From Prevotella merdae (GTDB lineage Bacteria; Bacteroidota; Bacteroidia; Bacteroidales; Bacteroidaceae), in the NCBI RefSeq assembly GCF_900290275.1, contig NZ_LT985323.1, positions 1,516,322-1,580,321 of the forward strand: a stretch of DNA of 64,000 nucleotides. The letters are read 5' to 3'. The notes under the pieces are model-generated. The model searched no databases. It saw only the letters and a program-made list of their open reading frames with translations, and was not told the origin of the DNA. The position numbers were made by a program, and so were the translations under genes. Positions 9,768 through 19,259 of this stretch are shown here, one piece after another. How positions within the stretch are numbered: the first letter of the stretch is position 1; the number at the start of each line of letters is the position of its first letter.

Positions 9768-9912
9768 AAAACAATCAGCATTTTTTTCTTGCCTTAGGTG
9801 TAAGAAAATTGCAGCAGGCGGGTCTTTATCTATAAAAGGACGACACTGCAAGGCAATGCCGATACCTTAAACTAAACATTAATTGCATAACCATCATTAA
9901 AAACAAAGAATT

Positions 9913-10959
9913 ATGACTACAAATGGAACAAACCCCGGAATGAGTGTTGAGGATTACGAGAACATGGCTGTTCAGAAAAGTAATGTCGCTAAGCGTGTGG
10001 CTGCCGGAGCAGCAGTTTTTGTTGGTGGTGCGGCTGTTGCCGGAGGTGCTGCCTATGCAGCCAACCAAAATGACAACCAGACTGATGAAACGCCGCTCAC
10101 CGAACAGGATATTGTTAATGGTGCTGGCGTAGGCGAGACTTACAAGCAGGAGACTGAGGAGACAACACAGGAGCATATTGTTTATGTGGAGAAACCACAG
10201 CCACAACCACAGCATAACGACAACACATCAGAAGATGAAACGTCTATCACTTGGGACAATACAACCGATTATTATGTAGACGGCGAAAAGCAAGGTTCTA
10301 TTGAGGAGGGTACAATCGACGGACATAAGTTTGCCCTTGTTGACACCACTGGCGACAATCATGCCAACTATCTTGCCATAGACATGAATGACAACGGTCA
10401 GTTTGAGGACGACGAGATTATTGCTTACACACCAGAGGATCATGTACACATGGGACATGATACAGCTCATACTACAGAGAAGCACTATGAAAGCAATGGC
10501 GAAGAAGACGTGTATTATTCGGAAGGTTCGCATGGACAGAATATTAATGATGTTGCCGAAAACAACAACGGCAAATCAGACGATATGATTCACAATAACT
10601 TCGAGGATGAGAAGACGGGCGAGGAATATAGCGGCGACTATGCCGAGAACAATCCCGACTACAATCCTGATGCAGATGTGGACTATAGCGAGCATAACGA
10701 CAACTATCTGGCCGAGAACGACAAGTATGACGACGACGAGAACGATATGGAGTATACTGCCGGTTTGAATATCGACGACCAGGATGACGAGAAGCTTGGA
10801 TATGATATTGAGGTAGAAAACAATGACAATGAGTTGGCTTACGGCTCGGTAGACGACGTTGTTGAAGACGATGGCAACGACATGGCTTATGAGGAGCCTG
10901 CCGACGAGGAGCCGGATTCTTATGATTCAATGACAGGTGGTGATGAATTCCTTGGTTAA
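9913..10959 (+). CDS. Very acidic single-pass membrane protein with EF-hand-like loop
   Basis: This 348-residue protein has no signal peptide but a Gly/Ala-rich hydrophobic helix at about residues 25-50 (AAGAAVFVGGAAVAGGAAYA, a glycine-zipper pattern). The rest is extremely rich in Asp, Glu, Asn and Tyr. DMNDNGQFEDDE (157-168) matches the 12-residue EF-hand loop, with D1, N3, N5, G6, F8 and E12, and is preceded by another acidic turn (DTTGDNHANY). The C-terminal half is probably disordered and may bind calcium or cationic surfaces. It is preceded by a 145-bp gap with no clear promoter and followed by a hairpin overlapping its stop. No family recognised. Confidence 0.75.
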   Translation: MTTNGTNPGMSVEDYENMAVQKSNVAKRVAAGAAVFVGGAAVAGGAAYAANQNDNQTDETPLTEQDIVNGAGVGETYKQETEETTQEHIVYVEKPQPQPQHNDNTSEDETSITWDNTTDYYVDGEKQGSIEEGTIDGHKFALVDTTGDNHANYLAIDMNDNGQFEDDEIIAYTPEDHVHMGHDTAHTTEKHYESNGEEDVYYSEGSHGQNINDVAENNNGKSDDMIHNNFEDEKTGEEYSGDYAENNPDYNPDADVDYSEHNDNYLAENDKYDDDENDMEYTAGLNIDDQDDEKLGYDIEVENNDNELAYGSVDDVVEDDGNDMAYEEPADEEPDSYDSMTGGDEFLG

Positions 10960-10970
10960 TCCAAGGAATT
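10946..10970 (+). terminator. 10-bp perfect hairpin overlapping a stop codon
   Basis: AATTCCTTGG pairs perfectly with CCAAGGAATT around loop TTAAT. The TAA stop (10957-10959) of the acidic protein gene lies in the loop, so ribosomes would melt the stem until they leave. It could be a translation-coupled attenuator or processing site ahead of the FHA gene. No U-run follows. Confidence 0.5.
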
Positions 10971-11019
10971 TGCTTACCGCCATAAAACATATAAAAACAA
11001 CCATTTAAACAATACAACT

Positions 11020-11736
11020 ATGCCTAAGAAAGTTTGTCCTAACGGACATATATACGATTCGAGTATTTATGGTGACGAATGTCCTTTGTGCCCTAAAGGT
11101 GGCGAAGAGACACAATATGTACAACGACCCGACATGGGAATGCCTCCTTACAACCAAGTTGCAGAACCTGCTACAGGTATTGGTACGCAAGTTGGTTCGC
11201 CAGGCGGTGGCACACAGGTTAATCCTCCTGCTGGTGGAGCATTCCAAGGTGGTGCCGGCAACTTTCCTATGGGTGGAGGCACGGTTGGCGCTAATGCCAA
11301 TAGTGCCGAGGGCGAGACAATAATTCGAGCTCAGCAGCAGCCACAGCAGCCAAGAGCAGGTGTGGTAGGTGGAGGCACCGTGATTCGTCAGCCAAAGGGC
11401 ATGATGCAAGCGCAAGGCAGAAAGCTTGTTGGATTCCTTGTAACCTACAACCGCAATCCGCAAGGCAAGGCTTTCAACCTTTACGAGGGCAAGAACTTTA
11501 TAGGACGCGACCGCTCGTGCGACATTTGTGTTCCTGAAGACAACCAGATGTCGGGCAGACACATGTCTATTCTTTACCGCAACGTAGACAACAAGTTTAA
11601 GTTCCGCGACGAGCAGTCGAGCAATGGAACCTTCGTAAATAAGGAACTTGCCGATGAGGGCGAACTTCAGAACTACGACATAATACGTCTTGGCGGCACA
11701 GTATTTATCTTTATAGCAATACCAAAACTTGGATAA
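11020..11736 (+). CDS. Zinc-ribbon/FHA protein with Thr-rich linker
   Basis: This 238-residue soluble protein begins with a small zinc-ribbon-like knuckle (C6, H10, C21, C24). A Gly/Pro/Gln-rich linker follows (about 30-125) with repeated Thr sites in similar contexts: EETQYV, GTQVG, GTQVN, ETIIR and GTVIR. A C-terminal FHA domain covers about 143-238, with GR at 162-163, SGRH at 178-181 and NGTF at 202-205. The layout recalls actinobacterial GarA/OdhI, where a kinase phosphorylates an N-terminal Thr that the protein's own FHA domain then binds. That comparison is inference. The next gene, 9 bp downstream, is a PP2C phosphatase and the one after is a kinase, so a kinase-phosphatase-reader triad is complete here. 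Confidence 0.88.
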   Translation: MPKKVCPNGHIYDSSIYGDECPLCPKGGEETQYVQRPDMGMPPYNQVAEPATGIGTQVGSPGGGTQVNPPAGGAFQGGAGNFPMGGGTVGANANSAEGETIIRAQQQPQQPRAGVVGGGTVIRQPKGMMQAQGRKLVGFLVTYNRNPQGKAFNLYEGKNFIGRDRSCDICVPEDNQMSGRHMSILYRNVDNKFKFRDEQSSNGTFVNKELADEGELQNYDIIRLGGTVFIFIAIPKLG

Positions 11737-11745
11737 GGAAATTTT

Positions 11746-12978
11746 ATGGAAAACTATATTATAGCAAATTGCACAGATACGGGCAAGGTGCGTAGCGTCA
11801 ATGAAGACAGCATGACCACCTTTGAGTCGCCTAACGGCAGAGTGGTTGCCGTATGCGATGGTATGGGCGGACAGAATGCCGGTGATGTTGCTTCGCAGCT
11901 TGCCGTAGCTGTGATAGAGGATATTCTTACCGACAACACCTTTGAGTCTCCAGAAGAGGCGATAACACGATCTATTGTTGCCGCAAATCAGGCCATTCTG
12001 CATAAGGCGGCACAGAATCCGGCACTCAGCGGAATGGGTGCCACTTGTGTTATGCTCATTGTAAAGGATGGGAAGGTATACTATGGATCTGTAGGCGACA
12101 GCCGCATCTATTATGTGGCCGACCATATGATAAAGCAGATAACCAAGGACCAATCGTATGTGCAGACTCTTGTGGATGCCGGACAGATTTCGCAGGAGGC
12201 TGCCGAGCATCATAAGGACAAGAACCAGATAACCAACGCTCTTGGTGTTGAGGGAATGACACTTCCAGTTATCTGCCAACTGCCTATCACTCCAGAGCCG
12301 GGCAGCATATTTGTACTTTGCTCTGATGGTCTGAGCGGAATGATAAACAACAATGCTATTCTTGAGACTGTGTCGCGCCATGACCTATCCCTTAACGAGC
12401 GTGCCAACATTCTTGTACAGCAAGCTAATAATGCCGGTGGTCTCGACAACATTACTGTACAGCTTGTTGAGTTCCCTGCTGTAGGCCGTGGTGCTATAGC
12501 TTCGACTTCGTCAACAATGTCGCCACAGCAGATGTATATGCAGACAGAGAATAATGCCACGAAGAAAAATCGCACCCTTATCTATTCTATTGTAAGTGTT
12601 GTGTTGTTGCTTGCCGTTGGTGGCACTACCTATTTTGTACTTAACAATGAGAAAGAGCAGAAGATGGAAAAACCAAGCAAGAATAGCGTGGTCAGCCAGC
12701 CTGTTCAGAATAAAGAAACCAAAAAGACGGAGCAGTCGATTACAACAATAAAGTATGTGCCTTCGCCTGAAAAAGAGGAACCTGCAAATAATACTAAAAA
12801 GGAAACAGGAAAGAAGACTAAACAAGGCAAACAATCCTTGGCAAAAGATGTAACTGGCAAGAAGAAAGCTCCAGTTTTGGATGTTAAGTCAGGCAAGGAA
12901 AAAGTCAAGGATACAAAAGAAGCCAAGGAATCGGATAAACTCAAGATTGGCGACTTTAGCAAGGATAAAAATTTTTAG
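11746..12978 (+). CDS. PP2C-family phosphatase with membrane anchor
   Basis: This 410-residue protein has an N-terminal PP2C domain (about 1-250): SVNEDS at 17-22, DGMGG at 38-42, GMGATCV, GSVGDSRIYY, VLCSDGLSG and DNITVQLV. This is the classic PstP/Stp1-like set with all metal-binding Asp residues. A membrane helix follows at about 277-298 (SIVSVVLLLAVGGTTYFVL), then a Lys-rich, low-complexity tail of about 110 residues that should lie outside the cytoplasmic membrane. The gene sits 9 bp after the FHA gene and 21 bp before a kinase gene. It probably dephosphorylates that kinase and its targets. Confidence 0.93.
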   Translation: MENYIIANCTDTGKVRSVNEDSMTTFESPNGRVVAVCDGMGGQNAGDVASQLAVAVIEDILTDNTFESPEEAITRSIVAANQAILHKAAQNPALSGMGATCVMLIVKDGKVYYGSVGDSRIYYVADHMIKQITKDQSYVQTLVDAGQISQEAAEHHKDKNQITNALGVEGMTLPVICQLPITPEPGSIFVLCSDGLSGMINNNAILETVSRHDLSLNERANILVQQANNAGGLDNITVQLVEFPAVGRGAIASTSSTMSPQQMYMQTENNATKKNRTLIYSIVSVVLLLAVGGTTYFVLNNEKEQKMEKPSKNSVVSQPVQNKETKKTEQSITTIKYVPSPEKEEPANNTKKETGKKTKQGKQSLAKDVTGKKKAPVLDVKSGKEKVKDTKEAKESDKLKIGDFSKDKNF

Positions 12979-12999
12979 ACTATAAAAAGCGCAACTTCA

Positions 13000-14472
13000 A
13001 TGAGACAAATAGCAAACTTTACTGTTGAAGACCAGCCCATAGCCCGTGGTGGCATGGGCCAGATCTTCAAAGGTCGCGACCAGAATGGACAGATTGTTGC
13101 CATTAAGGAGATTTTGCCGGAGTTTGCCAACGACTGGACCATATTGAGTCGTATTGAGAAGGAGGTGGAGTTTCTGCTCAAGGTGGATCATCCGTCGATA
13201 GTGAAACTCTATTCTGCCTTTCGTGATAATGCCACCCAAAACTACTATATCGTGATGGAAATGGTGGAGGGCGAGAACATCGAGCAGTATGTAACACGCA
13301 ATGGTGCCATGCCTGAGGAAATGGCTGTAAGCCTTATGCTCAAGATTCTTGATGCATTGCAGTGTGTGCACAATGCCCATATTGTGCATCGCGACATTAA
13401 GCCATCTAACATTATGATACGCCCCAATGGCAATATCTGTCTTCTCGACTTTGGTGTGGCAAAGGATATGGACGGCAATGGTCCTGGCACTATTGTCGGT
13501 TCGGTAATTGGCACAAGCGGATACATGAGTCCGGAGCAAGCCGATGGCTATTCCATCAACTTCCGTTCGGACATCTATTCGCTTGGCTGCGTGTTCTATT
13601 ATATGCTTACTGGTCATCATGCCTTCAGCACCCTTGCAAGCGATTTCGAGACAAGGGATGCTATTCTTAAGAACGAGTTTCCTCGACTTTCCAAGTATAA
13701 GAAGGGATTGTCTGACGCCTTGCAGCCCATTCTCGACAAGGCCACCGACAAGAATATGATGCAGCGTTACCAGAATTGTTACGAATTTATGGCAGCATTG
13801 CGCAACGGCACACATATAAGTACTGCCAATGAGACTTCTCCACAAGTGCTTATCTCTGTGGGACGCGAGATGTGCGATATCATTATCAACGACTCGGCAC
13901 GCAAGATTAGCCGTCACCATGCCGATATTGAGCTTAAGGAGTTTACTGGTGGCAAATATTATGTGTTTACCGACCGTAGCGCCAACGGCACAATCATTAA
14001 CCGTCAGGTCTTGCGCAAGAACTCTGTCAACATTCCTGCCAACGGCAAGGCGCCGGAGATATATCTTGCAGGAGTGCCCGATGGACATCTCGACTGGAAT
14101 ATGGTTGTTGCCGAGCTCGACAAGCGTGCACGTGCCATAGAAAGCGCTGCAATTGACGACAACAAGACAGAGATTGTAAAGGAGGAGGGATTGGCAGATC
14201 CAAGCCTTAAACCATCAGTAGAAAAAGATCCTGAGCCTAATAATGAGTACGAGCCTAAGGATGCCACAGTAATGCTTATATTCGCTTATCTGTTTGCGGT
14301 AGGTGGAGGATTCTTAGGCATTATTCTCGGTATTTCTGTAAAATGCCAAAAGGTGGTAGACGACAACGGGGATAAGGTATACAAGTACAAGAGCTCGCAT
14401 CGTACGCTGGGTGCTATTGCTGCAGTTATCGGTGCTATTTCTTGTATTGTGTGGAAATTGGCAGTTCGTTAG
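13000..14472 (+). CDS. Ser/Thr kinase fused to an FHA domain, two C-terminal membrane helices
   Basis: This 490-residue protein has an N-terminal kinase domain with glycine loop ARGGMGQIF, VAIK (Lys36), HRDIKPSN (130-137), DFG (150-152), and a GTSGYMSPEQ activation segment, so it looks fully active. An FHA domain follows at about 282-365, with GRE near 288, SRHH at 314-317 and SANGT near 337-341. Two membrane helices are near the C-terminus (about 423-446 and 468-487). The kinase and reader domain in one chain suggests it docks on phosphorylated partners or on its own autophosphorylated site. Unlike the other kinases of the block it has no large outer domain. Confidence 0.94.
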   Translation: MRQIANFTVEDQPIARGGMGQIFKGRDQNGQIVAIKEILPEFANDWTILSRIEKEVEFLLKVDHPSIVKLYSAFRDNATQNYYIVMEMVEGENIEQYVTRNGAMPEEMAVSLMLKILDALQCVHNAHIVHRDIKPSNIMIRPNGNICLLDFGVAKDMDGNGPGTIVGSVIGTSGYMSPEQADGYSINFRSDIYSLGCVFYYMLTGHHAFSTLASDFETRDAILKNEFPRLSKYKKGLSDALQPILDKATDKNMMQRYQNCYEFMAALRNGTHISTANETSPQVLISVGREMCDIIINDSARKISRHHADIELKEFTGGKYYVFTDRSANGTIINRQVLRKNSVNIPANGKAPEIYLAGVPDGHLDWNMVVAELDKRARAIESAAIDDNKTEIVKEEGLADPSLKPSVEKDPEPNNEYEPKDATVMLIFAYLFAVGGGFLGIILGISVKCQKVVDDNGDKVYKYKSSHRTLGAIAAVIGAISCIVWKLAVR

Positions 14473-14513
14473 TTGTTAAGCCAACAACAGAATCTATAAA
14501 AACAAATTAGTTT

Positions 14514-17500
14514 ATGATACCAACAGACATTCTTAACTACAGAATAGTGCGTCATCTCGGTTCGGGCGGCATGGGTAGCGTGTACCTTGCCGTCAACACC
14601 AACATCGACCAGCAAGTAGCCATCAAGGCATTGCGTCCAGAGGTGGCAAGCAACGCCGTATTGCGCGCACGATTCAAGCAGGAAGCCGAACTCCTGTGCT
14701 CGCTCGACCATCCAGGAATAGTGAAATTTCTAAACTATGTGGAAACTGCAGACGGCGTTTATCTTATCATGGAATACGTTAAGGGCATCACTCTCGAAGA
14801 CTTCATCAACAAGAAGAACGGTTTGATAGTAGAGAAGAAAGCCTATCCGTTTATTTGCGAGATACTTGACGCCTTTGCCTATGCCCACTCAAAAGGCATT
14901 GTTCATCGCGACATCAAGCCTTCGAACATCATAATCCAGGATGACGGGCACATTAAGATAATGGACTTTGGTATCGCACAGATTGTGTCTGAGGCTAAGG
15001 TTTCAGACAGCAGATACGTTATGGGCACACCAACCTATATGAGTCCGGAGCAGATATACGGCAAAAATGTCGATGCCCGCTCGGACATCTATTCGATTGG
15101 TGTGCTCATTCATAATATGCTTACGGGGCGTGCTCCATATGACGCCACATTGCTTACTGTGCAAGAGATTAAGCGCAGAGTGGTGAAGGATGCAATGCCG
15201 CGTATGGCAGAATATTACCCATACATATCCAATGCTATACAGGCTGTTGTAGACCGTGCTACACAAAAGGTGCCAGAGGCTCGATACCAGTCGTGCGAGG
15301 AAATGAAGCAAGCTGTAAAGAAAGCTCTTGCTCCCGACCCAATACCACGCAAACTGATGTATGCGGGTGGAGCCGTGGCATTGGTGTTGCTCTTGGCTGG
15401 TTTCTTTACCTGGGACTATTTCCGCACAAAGGTGCGCTACTATCGCGACTATGTTGAGGTGTACGGATTGCCTGAAGGCGTTGGAAGTCTTAGCGGAAGA
15501 GAGATGTCGCATCGCGAGGCATCATACCGCTTTGAGTATTCGCGCTATCGCTTGCGCCGTGTGTCTTATGTCAACAGCATGGGCAACCTTGTCGACCATC
15601 ACGACACAGAAGACAAAGACCGCATTGTCGACATGACCGTAACCTATACAGAGGGTAGTGGCAAGATTGACGCGGCCAAATATATGAACCGCAGCGGCAA
15701 GGTGTTGTACGTAAAGGATTATGACAGCAACTTCAAGACTTGTACGTTCAAGCTAGACGATGAATTGGGAACAGAAATGACCCTAAATGCACAGGTGGCT
15801 CTTTTCCAAAGCAATTTTGACAACACTCTTGAGGACGGCAAGGGCAAGATATCCAAGTATATTCTTGACTATGACGATAATGGTTATCTAAGAAAGGTTG
15901 AATATGCGGGTTTCGGCAATGTGCGTGTACCTGACGGACAAGGCATTTTCGGCAAGAGTTATGTTGTCGACGACAAGGGACGCATTATAGAGGAGCACTA
16001 TCTTGGCAAGGACGGCAAGCCAAAAGCCACTCAGTTTGGCCTTGGTGTAAAGAAGTTTACATATGACGACGACGACAATATAGCTAAGATAGAATACCAG
16101 ACTGTTGATGGAAAACCAAGCAGCGATGGCAACAATTGCCCGATAGTGCTGCTCACTTACGACAAGTGGGGCAACCGTATACTTGAGAAATACACCGACA
16201 TAAACGGTAATCCAGCGGTACGCAAGGATGAGGCTTTCTCGGGTGTGGCTTACGAATATAATGACGATGGTTTATGCGTTAAGCAGCAATATCTTGGTAT
16301 GGACGGCCGACTTACATATATACAAGGTGTTAGTGGATATGTAAACGAGTATGATGACAACGGCTATCTTGCCAGTCGTTCTTATATCGATGCCAATGGT
16401 CATGCTGCCTACTTTACCGAAGAGAGTGGCGATTTTACTTACTCCAAGATAGAGTTTGTGAACGACAACCATGGCAACGTATTAGACTTGAAGATGCTCA
16501 ATACATCAGGAACGCTCACCGAGTCGGCAAATTTTGCTCACAAGGTTTGTACCTACGACTCTGTTGGCAACAACACAAGCGAATATTATCTTGATCAAAG
16601 TGGCAAGGTGTATATTCCTGCCCAAAATGGCTATGCTGGTATTGTAATACAATACAACCCTCAGGGACGTGTTGGCAAGGTGACGTATATGGACGAAAAG
16701 AAACAGCCTATGGCATTGCCCACTTCGCATATTTGTTACTTTACTAAGGACTATGACGCTCGTGGCAACATCACAAAGATATGCTATTATGACGAAAAGG
16801 GCAAGCCTGTACTTTCTGATGAGGGCGTGGCAATGGTAACCCGCGAATATGACGACAATGGCAACGAGACGGCACGTGCCTTTTACGACACAAACGGCAA
16901 GCCTTGTGTGCTCAACTGGTATTGCGCACGTATAGAGTATACTTACGACGACCAGGGCAACTGCATCACCGAACGCTACCTCAATACAGATGGTAAGCTG
17001 ATGCTTTGCAGCGGCATTGCTGGCTCAAATTACGCATACGACGAGCGAGGCAACCGTATCAAGGATTATCCAATAGGTACAAACGGAAAACTTGCTGCCG
17101 GAAAACTTGAGGAAAGATCTCGTTATGACGATCGTGACAATGTTGTAGAATCGAGCTACTTCAATGCTGCTGGCAAACCCGCCATATGCGATGAAGGCTA
17201 TCATAGACTTGCAGCAAAGTACAACTCCAACAACCAGTGCATTCAGGTGGAGTATTATGGCACCGACGGATTGCTGAAGAATGTAAAAAATCAAAACTAT
17301 GCTGTACGCAAGTCGGAGTATGACAATCGTGGCAACCGTATCTCGGAAGTCTATTTCAAGCAAGATGGCACAAGAGGCACAGACAAGTCGAAGGTGCACA
17401 AGTACTATAACCAATACGACAAGGTTGTAAACAAAGTTTCACACCAGATATCGTTTGGCGTGGATGGCAAGCCGGTTGCAGCCGACGGCATTTCTCCTGA

Positions 17501-18275
17501 AGGCCGTCTCGAATACGACAAGCGAGGTAACTGTGTAAAGATTGTTTGCTACGACGGTTATGGAAAGAAAGTTAATGGTCAGCACAATTGGTGCGAGCAG
17601 CGGTTTACTTACGATGATGCAGGACTTCAGACATCTTTCGCCTACTACGACATAAACGGCAAACCCGTTATCGATAAGTCTACAAAGTGTCACAAGACAA
17701 TGCGCACATATAATTCGATGCGCGAGATTAGCACCGAGACCTACTATGGTGTAGACGGTAAGCAGATGCTAAGTGAGGTTGGCTATAGCAAGATGACGTA
17801 TAAGTATAACTCGCAGAACCAGCGCACCGAGATAGCCTATTTTGGAACAAATGGCAAGGCCGTAAATTGCAAGAACGGATGGCATCGTGAGGTTTATGCC
17901 TATCGTGCAGGTACCGAGTATAAGTGCGACCTATACGACACCTCCAATCGTAAATTGGCCACAATGCTTATGGTCAATGGCAACTGGACCTTGCAGAGTG
18001 GCGGCGGCGTATCTCCATGGCGTTTGGTATGGCAGCAGACAGCCCAGGCTTGTCCGGTGACAATAGCCAATGGCATTGTCTTCGAGAAGATAATTGTTGG
18101 CAGTAACTCGATAACTCTACATGTTAGATTCAGCAACTTGACGGCAGACATGATTAATGAGGAGTTTATCAATGCCCTTCCCGAATTCGGAGCCCAGTTG
18201 AAACGCAATACACATACACCTTCGAGTGTTAGTCTGAACTTTGTGATTTACGACAAGTATCACAATCGTTTGTAG
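14514..18275 (+). CDS. Ser/Thr kinase with giant YD-like-repeat outer domain
   Basis: This 1253-residue protein has a PknB-like cytoplasmic kinase domain (about 5-265): GSGGMGSVY, VAIK (Lys38), HRDIKPSN (131-138), DFG (151-153), MGTPTYMSPEQ; all catalytic residues are present. One membrane helix lies at about 280-301. Outside there is a linker, then about 21 tandem units of roughly 32 residues from about 453 to 1160, each reading roughly YDxxGNxxxxxYxxxxGKP, like RHS/YD repeats that build beta-cages or solenoids. A separate ~95-residue C-terminal domain follows. No toxin or RHS core motif is seen. The repeats probably bind an extracellular or periplasmic ligand or partner. It is the largest gene of the block. 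Confidence 0.93.
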   Translation: MIPTDILNYRIVRHLGSGGMGSVYLAVNTNIDQQVAIKALRPEVASNAVLRARFKQEAELLCSLDHPGIVKFLNYVETADGVYLIMEYVKGITLEDFINKKNGLIVEKKAYPFICEILDAFAYAHSKGIVHRDIKPSNIIIQDDGHIKIMDFGIAQIVSEAKVSDSRYVMGTPTYMSPEQIYGKNVDARSDIYSIGVLIHNMLTGRAPYDATLLTVQEIKRRVVKDAMPRMAEYYPYISNAIQAVVDRATQKVPEARYQSCEEMKQAVKKALAPDPIPRKLMYAGGAVALVLLLAGFFTWDYFRTKVRYYRDYVEVYGLPEGVGSLSGREMSHREASYRFEYSRYRLRRVSYVNSMGNLVDHHDTEDKDRIVDMTVTYTEGSGKIDAAKYMNRSGKVLYVKDYDSNFKTCTFKLDDELGTEMTLNAQVALFQSNFDNTLEDGKGKISKYILDYDDNGYLRKVEYAGFGNVRVPDGQGIFGKSYVVDDKGRIIEEHYLGKDGKPKATQFGLGVKKFTYDDDDNIAKIEYQTVDGKPSSDGNNCPIVLLTYDKWGNRILEKYTDINGNPAVRKDEAFSGVAYEYNDDGLCVKQQYLGMDGRLTYIQGVSGYVNEYDDNGYLASRSYIDANGHAAYFTEESGDFTYSKIEFVNDNHGNVLDLKMLNTSGTLTESANFAHKVCTYDSVGNNTSEYYLDQSGKVYIPAQNGYAGIVIQYNPQGRVGKVTYMDEKKQPMALPTSHICYFTKDYDARGNITKICYYDEKGKPVLSDEGVAMVTREYDDNGNETARAFYDTNGKPCVLNWYCARIEYTYDDQGNCITERYLNTDGKLMLCSGIAGSNYAYDERGNRIKDYPIGTNGKLAAGKLEERSRYDDRDNVVESSYFNAAGKPAICDEGYHRLAAKYNSNNQCIQVEYYGTDGLLKNVKNQNYAVRKSEYDNRGNRISEVYFKQDGTRGTDKSKVHKYYNQYDKVVNKVSHQISFGVDGKPVAADGISPEGRLEYDKRGNCVKIVCYDGYGKKVNGQHNWCEQRFTYDDAGLQTSFAYYDINGKPVIDKSTKCHKTMRTYNSMREISTETYYGVDGKQMLSEVGYSKMTYKYNSQNQRTEIAYFGTNGKAVNCKNGWHREVYAYRAGTEYKCDLYDTSNRKLATMLMVNGNWTLQSGGGVSPWRLVWQQTAQACPVTIANGIVFEKIIVGSNSITLHVRFSNLTADMINEEFINALPEFGAQLKRNTHTPSSVSLNFVIYDKYHNRL

Positions 18276-18317
18276 TTTATAACATTAAATAATAATATCA
18301 ATAAAAACCTGATAATA

Positions 18318-19241
18318 ATGAAAAAAATTAAAGTGATTTTGTGCTTGCTGCTCATGTCAGTGGCAACTGCATTTGCTGGAGATTTAAGTCCGGTGCAAGA
18401 AAAGGCTCAGCGCAGCATTTATTCTTTCTTGCTCAAGAACAAGTACGATCCAACTGTAGACACATCAGACAATAGTGTTTGCTTTCGCAAGAACGACGTG
18501 CTCTACTGGATAACGTTTGAGGGCGACTCACCTCTGCTGTATACATTCCACCGTAAGGCTTTTAAGGTTGGCGTAGGCGATAAGGATTTTAAGAGCAAGC
18601 CAGCCATCATGGCTTGCAACGAGGTGAACCGCAAGCACAAGACCGTTAAGCTAACGGTAGGCGAGAAGCGTGTCGACATCGCCATTCAGGTTTATGCAGC
18701 CAAGCCTGAGGATTTTACTGCCGTGCTTATTACCTATTTCAATATGTTTGACAAGGTAGATACCGACTTCAAGTTGGCTTATGCCGCAGCCATCAAGGCC
18801 GAGCGCGAACATGAGAACAAGCTCGAGCAAGAGGCCCGCAAGGATCTTCCGCCAAGCGAACTGCGCGGCTTGATACAGAGCGCTTCGTTCCGTCTTGTGT
18901 CCGAGGACGACAAGGTTGTTACCGAATACGACAAACCTTTGCGTGCTTTCAATGCCCGTTATATCCAGGCTGCCTTCGAGTTGGGTCCTTGGAAGGAGAA
19001 GGCCGAAGAGTATGTTCTGCAGCTGAAGATAACAAAACCCGATGGCAAGACAATATTCCTATCTGGCAAGAAGTACACAGCCGAGGCTAAAGTTACTATT
19101 GAGAAGTCGAAGAAGAACCAGGTTGTGGAGTTCGACAAGTTTGGCTCTAATAAGGAAGGATTTTGGAAGGCCGGAGAATATAAGGTTGAGGTGCTTGAGT
19201 CGGGCGACACCATCTACCAAACCTCATTCAACATTCTGTAA
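18318..19241 (+). CDS. Secreted protein of unknown function, two domains
   Basis: This 307-residue protein has a signal peptide (MKKIKVILCLLLMSVATAFA). The first domain (about 25-160) has a helix-strand pattern with YSFLLKNKYDPTVDTSDN and CFRKNDVLYWITFEGD, reminiscent of small bacterial chaperone or YbjN-like folds, but I cannot name it. A charged helical linker (AIKAEREHENKLEQEARKDL) leads to a C-terminal beta-sandwich (about 190-307) with strands such as EYVLQLKITKPDGKTIFLSG and YKVEVLESGDTIYQTSF. Probably periplasmic. It follows the giant kinase by 42 bp, so it is a candidate partner or ligand of that receptor. Confidence 0.75.
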   Translation: MKKIKVILCLLLMSVATAFAGDLSPVQEKAQRSIYSFLLKNKYDPTVDTSDNSVCFRKNDVLYWITFEGDSPLLYTFHRKAFKVGVGDKDFKSKPAIMACNEVNRKHKTVKLTVGEKRVDIAIQVYAAKPEDFTAVLITYFNMFDKVDTDFKLAYAAAIKAEREHENKLEQEARKDLPPSELRGLIQSASFRLVSEDDKVVTEYDKPLRAFNARYIQAAFELGPWKEKAEEYVLQLKITKPDGKTIFLSGKKYTAEAKVTIEKSKKNQVVEFDKFGSNKEGFWKAGEYKVEVLESGDTIYQTSFNIL

Positions 19242-19259
19242 TATATAAATGTATTCATT

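Noticed and set aside
11005..12381. Long open frame antisense to the FHA and PP2C genes
   Set aside because: It covers two clear genes on the other strand, crosses their boundary and has no recognisable domain.
12997..14088. Long open frame antisense to the FHA kinase
   Set aside because: Shadow of a clear kinase gene; composition is typical of antisense reading.
14514..18275. RHS-type toxin
   Set aside because: No RHS core motif or toxin tip; the protein starts with an intact kinase and a membrane helix.
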